Assembly: GCF_037622515.1 (NCBI RefSeq)
Contig: NZ_JBBJCN010000001.1
Location: 372,001-436,000 of the forward strand
Length of the DNA: 64,000 nucleotides
DNA from: Paradesertivirga superstes
GTDB taxonomy: Bacteria > Bacteroidota > Bacteroidia > Sphingobacteriales > Sphingobacteriaceae
Direction of reading: 5' to 3'
Shown: positions 7,766 to 16,378 of the stretch, in pieces
How positions within the stretch are numbered: position 1 is the stretch's first letter
Layout: the number at the start of each line of letters is the position of its first letter
The notes under the pieces: model-generated
Database searches by the model: none
What the model saw: only the letters and a program-made list of their open reading frames with translations
Told to the model about the DNA's origin: nothing
Made by a program: the position numbers and the translations under genes

Positions 7766-9634
7766 TTACAGATAAATTTCTGAGCCCTGTTTTTTGAATT
7801 CGTCAGAGCGTTCTTTCATTCCTGCTTCAATAGCTAAAGATTCTTCGTCAATTCCATTTTTGTCGGCATAATTTCTTATATCCTGGGTAATTTTCATACT
7901 GCAGAAGTTCGGGCCGCACATAGAACAGAAATGAGCGATTTTAGCCCCTTCTGCCGGAAGAGTTTCATCATGATACTCTCTGGCAGTATCAGGATCGAGC
8001 GATAAATTAAACTGATCTTCCCAACGGAACTCAAAACGAGCTTTACTTAATGCATTATCGCGATATTGAGCACCCGGATGGCCCTTTGCCAAATCAGCAG
8101 CATGCGCCGCGAGTTTATAGGTAATTACACCGTCTTTTACGTCTTTTCTGTTTGGCAATCCAAGATGTTCTTTTGGAGTCACATAGCAAAGCATAGCGCA
8201 ACCGAACCAGCCAATCATTGCTGCGCCAATTGCAGAGGTAATATGATCATAACCGGGAGCAATATCAGTTGTCAACGGACCAAGTGTATAGAAAGGTGCT
8301 TCATGGCATTCTTTCAATTGTTTGTCCATATTCTCCTTGATCAAGTGCATCGGTACGTGACCAGGCCCTTCAATCATCACCTGGATATCATGCTTCCATG
8401 CTACTTTGGTTAATTCTCCAAGAGTTTCCAACTCTCCAAACTGAGCGGCATCATTTGCATCAGCAATAGAACCAGGACGCAATCCATCTCCAAGGGAGAA
8501 AGAAACATCATAAGCTTTCATGATCTCACAAATATCCTCAAAATGAGTGTACAGGAAGTTTTCTTTATGATGAGCCAAACACCATTTCGCCATGATTGAA
8601 CCACCACGCGAAACAATTCCGGTTAATCTTTTCGCCGTAAGCGGAACATAGCGTAATAAAACACCGGCGTGAATGGTGAAATAATCCACTCCCTGCTCTG
8701 CTTGTTCTATAAGGGTATCTCTAAATATTTCCCATGTTAAATCTTCGGCCTTGCCATTTACTTTTTCAAGTGCCTGATAAATAGGAACCGTTCCGATTGG
8801 CACAGGTGAGTTACGGATAATCCACTCACGTGTTTCATGGATATTTTTTCCTGTAGACAAGTCCATCACAGTATCAGCGCCCCAGCGGGTGGCCCAAACC
8901 ATTTTTTCCACTTCTTCTTCGATACTTGAGCTAACTGCGGAATTCCCAATATTGGCATTGATCTTTACCAGAAAGTTACGGCCTATAATCATTGGCTCCG
9001 ATTCAGCGTGATTGATGTTAGCCGGAATAATAGCACGGCCCGCAGCGATTTCATCCCGGACAAACTCAGGTGTAATAAATTTAGGAGTTCTTGCGCCGAA
9101 GTTATTGCCTGCATGCTGATGCCACATGGAATCAGAAGAATTGTACCGCTCTTCTAATAACTGATTTTCGCGAATGGCGATGTATTCCATTTCGGGAGTT
9201 ACAATTCCTTTTTTGGCATAGTGCAACTGCGTTACGTTTTGCCCGGCTTTTGCACGCAACGGACTTTTGATATGCTGGAATCGCAATGCATCCAGTTTCT
9301 CATCGCCCATTCTGATTTTTCCGTATTCTGAACTTATGCCCTCAAGTTGTTCAACATCCTGCCTGTCTAAAATCCATTTTTCGCGAATTCTTGGCAATCC
9401 CTGTTTCACATCTATAAGAAAGTTTGGATCAGTATAGGGTCCGCTTGTATCGTACACCGCCACTGATGGGTTCGTTTCAATTTTACCATTAAACTTATCA
9501 ACCGTGTCGGCAAGTTTAATCTCACGCATAGCGACCTGTATATCGTGAATTTTGCCTGGAACGTAAATTTTACTTGAATTTACAAATGCTCCCGTACTGA
9601 TTTTTTGTTCTACTGGAATGCTTTCTTTCTTCAT
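7766..9634 (-). CDS. thiC: Phosphomethylpyrimidine synthase ThiC
   Basis: Radical SAM enzyme that rearranges aminoimidazole ribotide into HMP-phosphate. It has 622 residues. The 4Fe-4S cluster cysteines lie at the C-terminus, Cys570, Cys573 and Cys578 (CSMCGPNFC), as is characteristic of ThiC. The conserved core is present (RAGKNIHE-type region near 290, IEGPGHVPMH, LGPLTTDIAPGYDHI). It is the second gene of the operon, 15 bases after thiS, and is the main regulated gene in most TPP-controlled operons. Confidence 0.97.
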   Translation of the reverse strand: MKKESIPVEQKISTGAFVNSSKIYVPGKIHDIQVAMREIKLADTVDKFNGKIETNPSVAVYDTSGPYTDPNFLIDVKQGLPRIREKWILDRQDVEQLEGISSEYGKIRMGDEKLDALRFQHIKSPLRAKAGQNVTQLHYAKKGIVTPEMEYIAIRENQLLEERYNSSDSMWHQHAGNNFGARTPKFITPEFVRDEIAAGRAIIPANINHAESEPMIIGRNFLVKINANIGNSAVSSSIEEEVEKMVWATRWGADTVMDLSTGKNIHETREWIIRNSPVPIGTVPIYQALEKVNGKAEDLTWEIFRDTLIEQAEQGVDYFTIHAGVLLRYVPLTAKRLTGIVSRGGSIMAKWCLAHHKENFLYTHFEDICEIMKAYDVSFSLGDGLRPGSIADANDAAQFGELETLGELTKVAWKHDIQVMIEGPGHVPMHLIKENMDKQLKECHEAPFYTLGPLTTDIAPGYDHITSAIGAAMIGWFGCAMLCYVTPKEHLGLPNRKDVKDGVITYKLAAHAADLAKGHPGAQYRDNALSKARFEFRWEDQFNLSLDPDTAREYHDETLPAEGAKIAHFCSMCGPNFCSMKITQDIRNYADKNGIDEESLAIEAGMKERSDEFKKQGSEIYL

Positions 9635-9649
9635 ACGTTTTTTGAATTT

Positions 9650-9853
9650 TTATCCGCCTTGAGTAGCACGTATGATGGTTATTTTATCAGCAGCTTCAAC
9701 TGTATAGGTATTCCATTCCGCTTTTGGAACCACACTATTATTTACCGCAACAGCAATTCCCTTTTTATCAAGAAAATTATGTTGCAGTAAAACATCACTT
9801 AGTGTTGTTAAGCCAATTAAAGAAACCGATTGATTGTTGATAAAAACCTCCAT
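9650..9853 (-). CDS. thiS: Sulfur carrier protein ThiS
   Basis: A 67-residue ubiquitin-fold sulfur carrier ending in the required Gly-Gly (RATQGG). ThiF adenylates this end, it receives sulfur as a thiocarboxylate, and it donates the sulfur to ThiG. It is the first gene of the operon, directly behind the TPP riboswitch. The start region ATGGAGGT contains a segment complementary to ACCTCC 20 bases upstream, which may mask initiation. Confidence 0.93.
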   Translation of the reverse strand: MEVFINNQSVSLIGLTTLSDVLLQHNFLDKKGIAVAVNNSVVPKAEWNTYTVEAADKITIIRATQGG

Positions 9854-9897
9854 AAATGCTTATAAAAACTTCAGGAGGTGTCATCAGAAAGATGAGC

Positions 9898-9972
9898 TTC
9901 GCTTTTCCTTACGCCAGTATTACCTGGTTCAAGTTATGAGGGTATGTCTCAGCCTGTTCGGCACCCCTAAAG
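9898..9972 (-). promoter_or_regulatory. TPP riboswitch (THI element)
   Basis: On the minus strand the element starts GGGGTGCC and continues through GGCTGAGA, ACCCTC, GAACCAGGTAATACTGG and CGTAAGGAAA. These are the conserved TPP-aptamer segments in the right order: P2 GGGGT/ACCC, P3 GCC/GGC and P5 CCAG/CTGG. It lies about 45 bases before thiS and should repress the operon when thiamine pyrophosphate is abundant. The region between aptamer and thiS contains CACCTCC, a candidate regulatory strand. Confidence 0.95.
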
Positions 9973-10038
9973 TTGCGGTAAATGTAAATGGTTTTTACTA
10001 AGAATTCAAATAGTTTTTAGAATAACCATAAGATTTTC

Positions 10039-10112
10039 TTTTGTCATCTCGACGAAGGAGAGATCTTTGAACATGTTGCTTTAGTTTTCTCGCTGCACTC
10101 GAAATGACAAAA
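10039..10112. repeat. Intergenic hairpin repeat with TTTTGTCATnTCGA ends
   Basis: The ends TTTTGTCATCTCGA (10039-10052) and TCGAAATGACAAAA (10099-10112) are inverted with one mismatch. The inside carries the segments CGACGAAGGAGAGATCTTTG and TTCTCGCTGCACTCG. This is the familiar form of a short non-coding repeat common between genes in Sphingobacteriales and Flavobacteriia. It lies between the riboswitch and the M28 peptidase gene. Confidence 0.65.
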
Positions 10113-10154
10113 CGCTTTAGAATAGCACATCAAACTTACACCCTGTCATCGAAA

Positions 10155-11312
10155 TCATTCCATCAAAGCCTTATTAAACTGAACAATTAATCGAAATAAA
10201 TCTTCGTGCTCTGTTAAAGGCAAAGTTTCAGCTCTGTCATAAATATCATGATACGCCCTGATTCCTCCCATTGTATAAATAAAAAATGAAGGAACCCCTA
10301 TTTCGGTAAACCAGTAATGATCACTATTGGCGGCTTTACCGCGCGGGTTTATTTTAACAAGATATTTACCTTTATCGTTCAATTGATTCAATAAGGCAAA
10401 CTCTTTTTTATATTCAGTTGCGTTCACTACCGTGATGCCTTCCTGCCCTGTTCCGGCCAGATCTGTATTAATAAGGAATCTTATTTTTTTTAAATCTACA
10501 AGCGGATGTTCAGTAAAAAACTTAGAACCGACTAAACCCGCCTCTTCACCAGAAAACCCTATAAAAACCATGGAATACTTTTGCGGGTTCGCAGCATAAT
10601 ACTTCGCCAGATCCAGCAATAATGCAACGCCGCTTGCATTGTCATTTGCACCAGGGAAATAAGTATCCCGGCCCATTCCACCCAGGTGATCGAAATGTGC
10701 CGTAATCACAATCAAAGAATCGGGATGAACCGTTCCCTTTACCAGGCCACAAACGTTGTACGACCTATAATTACTGACAAATTTATTTTCAATATTCAGT
10801 TTGATTTTTTTCGGAATTGTCCTGATTGCCTTCTTATCGATTAAGACCGATGTGTAATCAGCCTGCTTTTGCGCAACAGACCAGGTGAGCTTTCTTTCCA
10901 GAGACACCATAATCCTGCTTTTCTCATTCAGAAAATGCGTGCTGTCTTTTTGTATCAGATTACTGCTTGCTTTTATGCCCCTGCTTTCAGGTCCGATAAT
11001 AAAATCCTTTCCGGGGATTAAAGGAACGCCGTTTACAGAGACTTTCATATTTCCCGGAAAGGTGTTTACAGGAAATGAAAATTCCTCTAAAAAACTTTTA
11101 TCATCCAATGGTTTAAGTCCATATGACTGAAATTTTGAACTAATGAATTCGGATGCTTTTAAGAGCCCGTCTTTTGTATAGCCTCTTCCCCAGAAATGGG
11201 GGCTTGCAAGTGTATCGACCATTTTTCGGGCGAAGATCGTATCCTGGGCAAAAGACAGTTTTAGGGCACTGGTTAAAATAAGTATAAAAAAAGCCCTCAT
11301 TGAAATCAGCAT
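10155..11312 (-). CDS. Secreted M28-family zinc aminopeptidase
   Basis: A 385-residue exported peptidase. The signal peptide is near the start (RAFFILILTSALKLSFAQ); an ATG four codons later (11300) is an equally good start. Metal ligands of the M28 fold are visible: His206 and Asp208 in AHFDH, Asp224 in GANDNASG, and the Glu256-Glu257 pair in FSGEEAG, with a late His in AYHD. Residues 30-190 form an N-terminal or PA-like insert region. It probably trims peptides in the periplasm or outside the cell. It stands alone between the thi operon leader and the tRNA gene. Confidence 0.87.
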   Translation of the reverse strand: MLISMRAFFILILTSALKLSFAQDTIFARKMVDTLASPHFWGRGYTKDGLLKASEFISSKFQSYGLKPLDDKSFLEEFSFPVNTFPGNMKVSVNGVPLIPGKDFIIGPESRGIKASSNLIQKDSTHFLNEKSRIMVSLERKLTWSVAQKQADYTSVLIDKKAIRTIPKKIKLNIENKFVSNYRSYNVCGLVKGTVHPDSLIVITAHFDHLGGMGRDTYFPGANDNASGVALLLDLAKYYAANPQKYSMVFIGFSGEEAGLVGSKFFTEHPLVDLKKIRFLINTDLAGTGQEGITVVNATEYKKEFALLNQLNDKGKYLVKINPRGKAANSDHYWFTEIGVPSFFIYTMGGIRAYHDIYDRAETLPLTEHEDLFRLIVQFNKALME

Positions 11313-11322
11313 TTAACAAATC

Positions 11323-11357
11323 TATAAAAAAAACAAAGCTCCTGATGGGCAGGAGCT
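11323..11357 (-). terminator. Strong Rho-independent terminator of the tRNA-like gene
   Basis: A perfect 8-bp stem AGCTCCTG / CAGGAGCT with a five-base loop is followed on the minus strand by TTTGTTTTTTTT. It starts 29 bases downstream of the tRNA-like gene at 11386-11495, giving that gene its own short transcript. Confidence 0.85.
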
Positions 11358-11385
11358 CTATTTAACTAACCAATTATAAACCTAG

Positions 11386-11495
11386 CTGTAGGGGAAGGAA
11401 TCGAACCTTCAAGGAGTGGTTATCCCGTTACCGGATTTCCCAGATTCTCCGCCACCGAGACAAGGAGGTGTGTCTGCCAGTTTCACCACCCTACA
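11386..11495 (-). tRNA. Atypical class II tRNA, apparent anticodon GUC, very long variable region
   Basis: The minus strand folds as a tRNA. The acceptor is TGTAGGG/CCCTACA with G73, and position 8 is T. The D arm is GTG/CAC with a GG-containing loop closely matching leucine tRNAs. The T arm is a perfect GAAGG/CCTTC around TTCGATT. The anticodon stem CCTCC/GGTGG has one central mismatch and encloses TTGTCTC, so the anticodon reads GTC with T at position 37. The variable region is about 41 nt with nested pairing (GGAG/CTCC, TGG/CCA, ATCC/GGAT), far longer than in normal leucine or serine tRNAs. CCA is not encoded. GUC would decode Asp, but tRNA-Asp has a short variable loop. A functional noncanonical tRNA or a decayed copy are both possible; its own promoter and terminator favour expression. 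Confidence 0.65.
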
Positions 11496-11527
11496 GTTTG
11501 ACGCGATTTTTTAACAAATCGATAACA

Positions 11528-11559
11528 CAAAGGTAAAGCCATGAACCAAATATTACAAC
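11528..11559 (-). promoter_or_regulatory. Bacteroidota-type promoter for the tRNA-like gene
   Basis: On the minus strand GTTG (11559-11556) is followed after 20 bases by TACCTTTG (11535-11528), matching the -33 TTG and -7 TAnnTTTG elements of Bacteroidota housekeeping promoters. Transcription would start near 11522, about 26 bases before the mature 5' end. Confidence 0.75.
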
Positions 11560-11779
11560 TTTTTATGAACAAAAAGAAAATTTTTGCAACTCTCGCAAAT
11601 TATTTGGGCTATTTTACATTATTTATAAAATGACTTTTACAGAACGGCAAAGAATTACAAATTTATTAACATCCTCATAAATAATTTCATATGCTGAAAT
11701 TGTCATTTGCTGGTTATATCGCTATCATTTAATTTCTAAATCTTTTAAAACTAAGTAAATTGCGGGCCTAATAAAAAAC

Positions 11780-13636
11780 ATGGCAAAAGTTTCAATTAAC
11801 ATCACCACTGGTTCTATTCAAAAAGAAGATATTATTGTAGGTATCGATTTGGGTACAACAAACAGCCTGGTTGCGTTTATAAATCCAGAAGGCACAGCAC
11901 AGGTGATAAACGATACCGGGAAAGGTGTTCTTGTTCCTTCTATTGTACATTTCAATAAAGATGGTAGTGTTGTGGTTGGAAATGAAGCCAGACAATATCT
12001 CATAAGCGATCCACAGAATACTATTTTTTCGGTTAAACGATTATTGGGCCGTTCCTATCATGATATTGAAGAACATAAAGATTTTTTCTCATATAAAGTC
12101 ATCGACGATAACACCGAAAGTCTTGTTAAAATAAAGGTAGGTGATCGCTTTTACACGCCAATTGAACTTTCGGCGATGATTCTTAAGGAGCTGAAAGACC
12201 GTGCAGAACATGCGCTTAAAACACCGGTAAACCGCGCAGTCATCACAGTTCCGGCATATTTTAACGATAGTCAGCGCCAGGCCACCCGCGATGCAGGAAA
12301 GCTTGCTGGTTTAGATGTATTGCGAATCGTAAACGAACCTACGGCTGCAAGTTTAGCCTATGGGATCGGATTGCATCCTGAGGAGGAAAAAACAATAGCT
12401 GTTTATGATTTAGGCGGCGGGACTTTTGATGTTTCCATTTTAAAAATTCAAAACGGAATTTTTGAAGTATTATCAACCAACGGAAACACTTTTTTAGGTG
12501 GTGATGATTTCGACAGGGCGATTGTAAATTACTGGATTGAACAGAATAAGCTTAACCCGGATGAAATAACGTCAAACTCTGAGCTAACCCAAGGCCTTCG
12601 TTTAAAAGCTGAAGAAGCAAAAAAAGCTCTGAGTACACAAAATATATTTACTGGCAATCTTGGAGATATTCCTTGCGCCATAACCCGTCAAACCTTTGAA
12701 GAACTGATCGCACCTAAAATAGCAGAAACTATTACCGCTTGTAAAAACGCACTTTCTGATGCCGGACTTACTATTTCAGATATTGATGAGGTAATAATGG
12801 TGGGTGGCTCAACCCGTACCCCCTTCGTTAAAAAATCCATTTCAGAGTTTTTTGAAAAACAAGTTCACGATAAGATTAATCCGGATGAAGTGGTTGCTCT
12901 GGGAGCAGGCATTCAGGCCGATATCTTAGCAGGTAACCGTAAAGACATCCTTTTGCTGGATGTTACGCCTCTTTCCCTTGGGATTGAAACTCTGGGTGGC
13001 CTGATGGATGTAATTATTCCGCGCAACTCGAAAGTACCAACTAAAGCAGGCCGACAGTACACCACCTCAATAGACGGGCAGGTAAATATGAAAATTTCTG
13101 TTTATCAGGGTGAACGCGATCTTGTTAAAGAAAACCGAAAACTGGCTGAATTTGATTTAAGAGGTATTCCGGCAATGCCTGCGGGATTTCCTAAAGTTGA
13201 TATTAATTTTCTTTTAAACGCCGATGGAATCTTAAGGATACAGGCAGTTGAATTACGCTCAGGCGTGAAACAGGAGGTTGACATTAAACCAACTTATGGG
13301 TTGACAGATCAGGAGGTGGAAAAAATGCTTTTCGATTCGATAACCCATGCTAAAGAAGATGTGACACAACGGATGATCATTGAGGCCCGCACCGAGGGCG
13401 AACAGATGGTGTATACAGCAGAGCGTTTCATAGAAAAGAATAAAGCTTATTTTTCTATTGAAGAAATCAGCGAAACTCAAAAATATATACAGTCACTCAA
13501 AGAAGCCCTTAGTTCTGGCAATAAAGATTTAATTCATAAAAAGATTGATGAATTGAATGAGTTCACCCGCCCCTTTGCTGAGCGGTTGATGGATCAGGCG
13601 ATTGGACAGGCGATGAAAGGTAAAGCAATTGACTAG
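11780..13636 (+). CDS. hscA: Hsp70-family Fe-S assembly chaperone HscA
   Basis: A 618-residue Hsp70 ATPase. The ATP-binding motif GIDLGTTNS is at 21-29, after a 20-residue N-terminal extension typical of HscA rather than DnaK. Further motifs are VNEPTAA, AVYDLGGGTFD, LGGDDFD, GGSTRTP and DVTPLSLGIETLGG leading into the substrate domain. The length and the lack of a long flexible DnaK tail also fit HscA, which helps transfer Fe-S clusters from the IscU scaffold. No hscB, iscU or fdx lies next to it, so it is uncoupled from an isc operon here. A diverged DnaK is the alternative. Confidence 0.82.
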   Translation: MAKVSINITTGSIQKEDIIVGIDLGTTNSLVAFINPEGTAQVINDTGKGVLVPSIVHFNKDGSVVVGNEARQYLISDPQNTIFSVKRLLGRSYHDIEEHKDFFSYKVIDDNTESLVKIKVGDRFYTPIELSAMILKELKDRAEHALKTPVNRAVITVPAYFNDSQRQATRDAGKLAGLDVLRIVNEPTAASLAYGIGLHPEEEKTIAVYDLGGGTFDVSILKIQNGIFEVLSTNGNTFLGGDDFDRAIVNYWIEQNKLNPDEITSNSELTQGLRLKAEEAKKALSTQNIFTGNLGDIPCAITRQTFEELIAPKIAETITACKNALSDAGLTISDIDEVIMVGGSTRTPFVKKSISEFFEKQVHDKINPDEVVALGAGIQADILAGNRKDILLLDVTPLSLGIETLGGLMDVIIPRNSKVPTKAGRQYTTSIDGQVNMKISVYQGERDLVKENRKLAEFDLRGIPAMPAGFPKVDINFLLNADGILRIQAVELRSGVKQEVDIKPTYGLTDQEVEKMLFDSITHAKEDVTQRMIIEARTEGEQMVYTAERFIEKNKAYFSIEEISETQKYIQSLKEALSSGNKDLIHKKIDELNEFTRPFAERLMDQAIGQAMKGKAID

Positions 13637-13675
13637 AGCTAATATCAGCTTTTCCACCAGTATTTTCGCCGCACC

Positions 13676-14428
13676 TTGACTGAACTTTTCTCTTATACTT
13701 TAAGCCTTTCAGATTGCTTAATGATTGGTTTGGTGGCTCTCCTTACGGGGATGTCGAAAACTGGTATTCAGGGAGCAGGTATGCTTTCGGCGCCCCTGCT
13801 TGCATTAGTTTTTGGCGGCCACAATTCCAGCGGAATTATTCTTCCTATGCTAATTATTGCCGATGTATTTGCTGTTTGGTATTATCACCGGCATGCTTCC
13901 TGGAAACACCTAAAACTCTTATTTCCCTGGGCTGCTATAGGAATTATTACAGGAACGCTTGTGGGAGCCTATATTGATGATAAAGTATTTAAAATAATAA
14001 TGGCGGCCACAATCTTCATCAGCATTCCATTAATGATCTGGCTTAAGAAAAGCGACAAAGATGATATTCCGAAAACCGGATGGTTTTCAGTCTCCACCGG
14101 TATAGCCGGAGGATTCACATCGATGGTAGGCAATTTAGCCGGCAGTGTAATGGCTGTATACCTGCTTGCTGCACGATTACCAAAGAATGTTTACATTGGA
14201 ACTACAGCCTGGTTTTTTCTGGTAATTAACTGGGCAAAGGTCCCTTTTCATGTGTTCAGCTGGCATACCATTACATTTAATACAGTCTTGCTTTCTATTG
14301 TCACATTACCTCTTATTCTCCTGGGAGCCCTTACCGGGATTTTTATCATTAAGAGAATTCCTGAAGAACACTACCGCTGGTTTATTATTGTTATGACTAT
14401 TGTTGCGGCATTCTTCATGCTGCTATAG
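13676..14428 (+). CDS. TauE/SafE-family membrane transporter
   Basis: A 250-residue integral membrane protein with about eight hydrophobic segments. It has the family hallmark of two glycine-rich repeats (MSKTGIQGAGMLSAPLLAL near 26 and GGFTSMVGNLAGS near 145). TauE/SafE proteins export sulfite, sulfonates or related small anions; the substrate is not evident here. The TTG at 13676 is taken as start, because the first ATG (13721) would remove half of the first membrane segment. It follows hscA by 39 bases and runs 14 bases into the end of the opposing topoisomerase gene. Confidence 0.82.
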   Translation: MTELFSYTLSLSDCLMIGLVALLTGMSKTGIQGAGMLSAPLLALVFGGHNSSGIILPMLIIADVFAVWYYHRHASWKHLKLLFPWAAIGIITGTLVGAYIDDKVFKIIMAATIFISIPLMIWLKKSDKDDIPKTGWFSVSTGIAGGFTSMVGNLAGSVMAVYLLAARLPKNVYIGTTAWFFLVINWAKVPFHVFSWHTITFNTVLLSIVTLPLILLGALTGIFIIKRIPEEHYRWFIIVMTIVAAFFMLL

Positions 14429-15485
14429 CTTCCTGAACTTTCTTTTTCCGCTCATTTTTCAAATAAGTCAGTAATACTTTTTCATCGGCGGTTAACCCTG
14501 TATTTACTGTTGTGGGGAGAACCCTTTTCACTTTTTTTAAATAAGGATAAAGCGTTCCGTTTTCATAGGATGCAATCAGCGGAGGGAATACATAATATTT
14601 TTTACAAACAGTCCGTGTATTTCCAAGTTTTGAAGAAACTTTATCAAGCATTGCTACCGTTACTTTTTTTCTTTTGGATTCCAAATCTGTAAATTCGTAT
14701 TCTGAATAAATTCTTAAAGCTTCCAAAGTTCCAAACCATGTTCTAAAATCTTTGGCTGTAAAATCGCAACAGGCAATTTCTTTTATATATCGGTTAATCA
14801 TACCCGAGTCAATTGACTTCTTATCCCCTCCCGTAGTATAATATTGAAAAAGTTCCTGTCCCGGGATGTCGCGACATTTTTTAACCAATTTAGCAAGTGT
14901 CCGATCGTTTAAATCAATTTCATGCTGCACACCTTTTTTGCCTTTAAAAGAAAGCTTCATCGCCCCCCCGTCAATTTTAATGTGCTTATCTCTGAGCGTA
15001 CTTAAGCCATATGAACCGTATAAGTGTTTATATGACTCACTTCCTATCCTGATAAGAGTTTTTTCCATCAGACTAATAGATATAGCCAATACTTTTCTTT
15101 CGTCCATCTCACGTCTTCTGAGATCTTTCTTAAGATTTTTCCTGAATTCGGGCAACTTCTTTCCAAACTCTAAGAGCCTGTAAAACTTATTTTCATTTCT
15201 TGATTTCGCCCAGTCGTGATGATAACGGTATTGTTTACGGCCAGCCTGATCTATACCAGTAGCCTGTAGATGTGCATTTTGCTTCGGTGCTATCCAAACA
15301 TTTTGCCATGCAGGCGGCAGTACCAGTTTTTTAATCCGATCCAGAGTTTTATCATCGATAACCTCTTCACTTTTTTGATTAAAATACTTAAATGTGCCGC
15401 GCCTTGCAACCCGCGTGATGCCAGGAGCTGAATCAGTAAGATAAATCAGGTTATTCTCTTCGAGCAGAATTTCGGTATCACTCAT
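14415..15485 (-). CDS. DNA topoisomerase IB
   Basis: A poxvirus-like type IB topoisomerase of 356 residues. It has the N-terminal DNA-clamp domain (PPAWQNVWIAP, LQATGIDQAGRKQYRYH) and the catalytic domain (GSYGLSTLRDKHIKI, DFRTWFGT). The nucleophilic tyrosine is in CKKYYVFP, best assigned to Tyr298. It relaxes supercoils through a 3'-phosphotyrosine intermediate. The ATG at 15485 is preferred over a TTG five codons upstream. The hydrolase gene ends 15 bases upstream, so the two are likely co-transcribed. It overlaps the TauE gene tail to tail by 14 bases. Confidence 0.92.
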   Translation of the reverse strand: MSDTEILLEENNLIYLTDSAPGITRVARRGTFKYFNQKSEEVIDDKTLDRIKKLVLPPAWQNVWIAPKQNAHLQATGIDQAGRKQYRYHHDWAKSRNENKFYRLLEFGKKLPEFRKNLKKDLRRREMDERKVLAISISLMEKTLIRIGSESYKHLYGSYGLSTLRDKHIKIDGGAMKLSFKGKKGVQHEIDLNDRTLAKLVKKCRDIPGQELFQYYTTGGDKKSIDSGMINRYIKEIACCDFTAKDFRTWFGTLEALRIYSEYEFTDLESKRKKVTVAMLDKVSSKLGNTRTVCKKYYVFPPLIASYENGTLYPYLKKVKRVLPTTVNTGLTADEKVLLTYLKNERKKKVQEAIAA

Positions 15486-15500
15486 GCTCAAATAAAACAA

Positions 15501-16316
15501 TCAGGAAAGAAAATGTTTGTTCAGGAAGGTATTTATGGCTTTATTAAAGTCTTCGGGATTCTCCAGGTTTGGCAAATGCCCGGAAGTTGAAATATTTACC
15601 TGTTCTGCCTGTGTAATCCCCTCAGCTAATTGTTTAGTTTGATCTTCCGACATTAATTTGTCGTTTTCGCCTCTGATAATTAAAGTCGGAACATTTATGT
15701 TTAAGAGAGAATTGCAGGTTTCCGTTCTCGAAGCCAGAGCCAGCAGGGTTGAACATATTGTTTTATCGCTCGTACCCATAATAACCTCCCTCAAAAACTG
15801 AACGGTTTCCGGCTTATTCATCAATGTTTCTTCAGTAAACACGTTCTTTATAAATCCCTCGGTAAAATCGCCTTTACCTCCGGCCACAATCTGCTCAATG
15901 GAGTTAAATCGTTTCATTTTGCCTTCATTACTGTCGGCAACACAATTAGTATCGCATAAAATCAAACCTTTAACGTTCTTTTGCGATAACTCAATCGCCC
16001 TCAGGGCAATATATCCACCCATTGAAATGCCACACAACACACAATTTTCTAATTGCAGAGTATCAATAAGCATTATAAGGTCGTTGGCAAAAAGATCAAT
16101 ACTAAAAAACGAATGATCGGAGGAACTTCCGCCGAAGCCCCGTATATCATAGGCTATAGCGCTGATTCCGTCTGGAAGAGAGTCTAACTGCTCATTCCAT
16201 ATCGTCTTATTAAATGGAAAACCATGAATAAAAACTATTGTTGCGGCAGAGTTGCCCGATTGCTTTGAAAGATAGGTTACAGATACTGCATTTACCTTAG
16301 TGCTGAGAATCTCCAT
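15501..16316 (-). CDS. Alpha/beta hydrolase
   Basis: A 271-residue alpha/beta-hydrolase fold protein without signal peptide. It has the oxyanion motif HGFPFN, the nucleophile elbow GISMGG (Ser98), an acid residue in RGENDKL and a late His in SGHLPNLE. The layout resembles 3-oxoadipate enol-lactonase or non-haem haloperoxidase-like hydrolases, but no substrate can be assigned. The ATG at 16316 is chosen over a GTG two codons upstream. It is the first gene of a short operon with topoisomerase IB. Confidence 0.8.
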   Translation of the reverse strand: MEILSTKVNAVSVTYLSKQSGNSAATIVFIHGFPFNKTIWNEQLDSLPDGISAIAYDIRGFGGSSSDHSFFSIDLFANDLIMLIDTLQLENCVLCGISMGGYIALRAIELSQKNVKGLILCDTNCVADSNEGKMKRFNSIEQIVAGGKGDFTEGFIKNVFTEETLMNKPETVQFLREVIMGTSDKTICSTLLALASRTETCNSLLNINVPTLIIRGENDKLMSEDQTKQLAEGITQAEQVNISTSGHLPNLENPEDFNKAINTFLNKHFLS

Positions 16317-16378
16317 AAACACTAAAGTATTTTTATAGTATAAAGTTTACAAGTACATAAACTTTAAGCTATTCAGGC

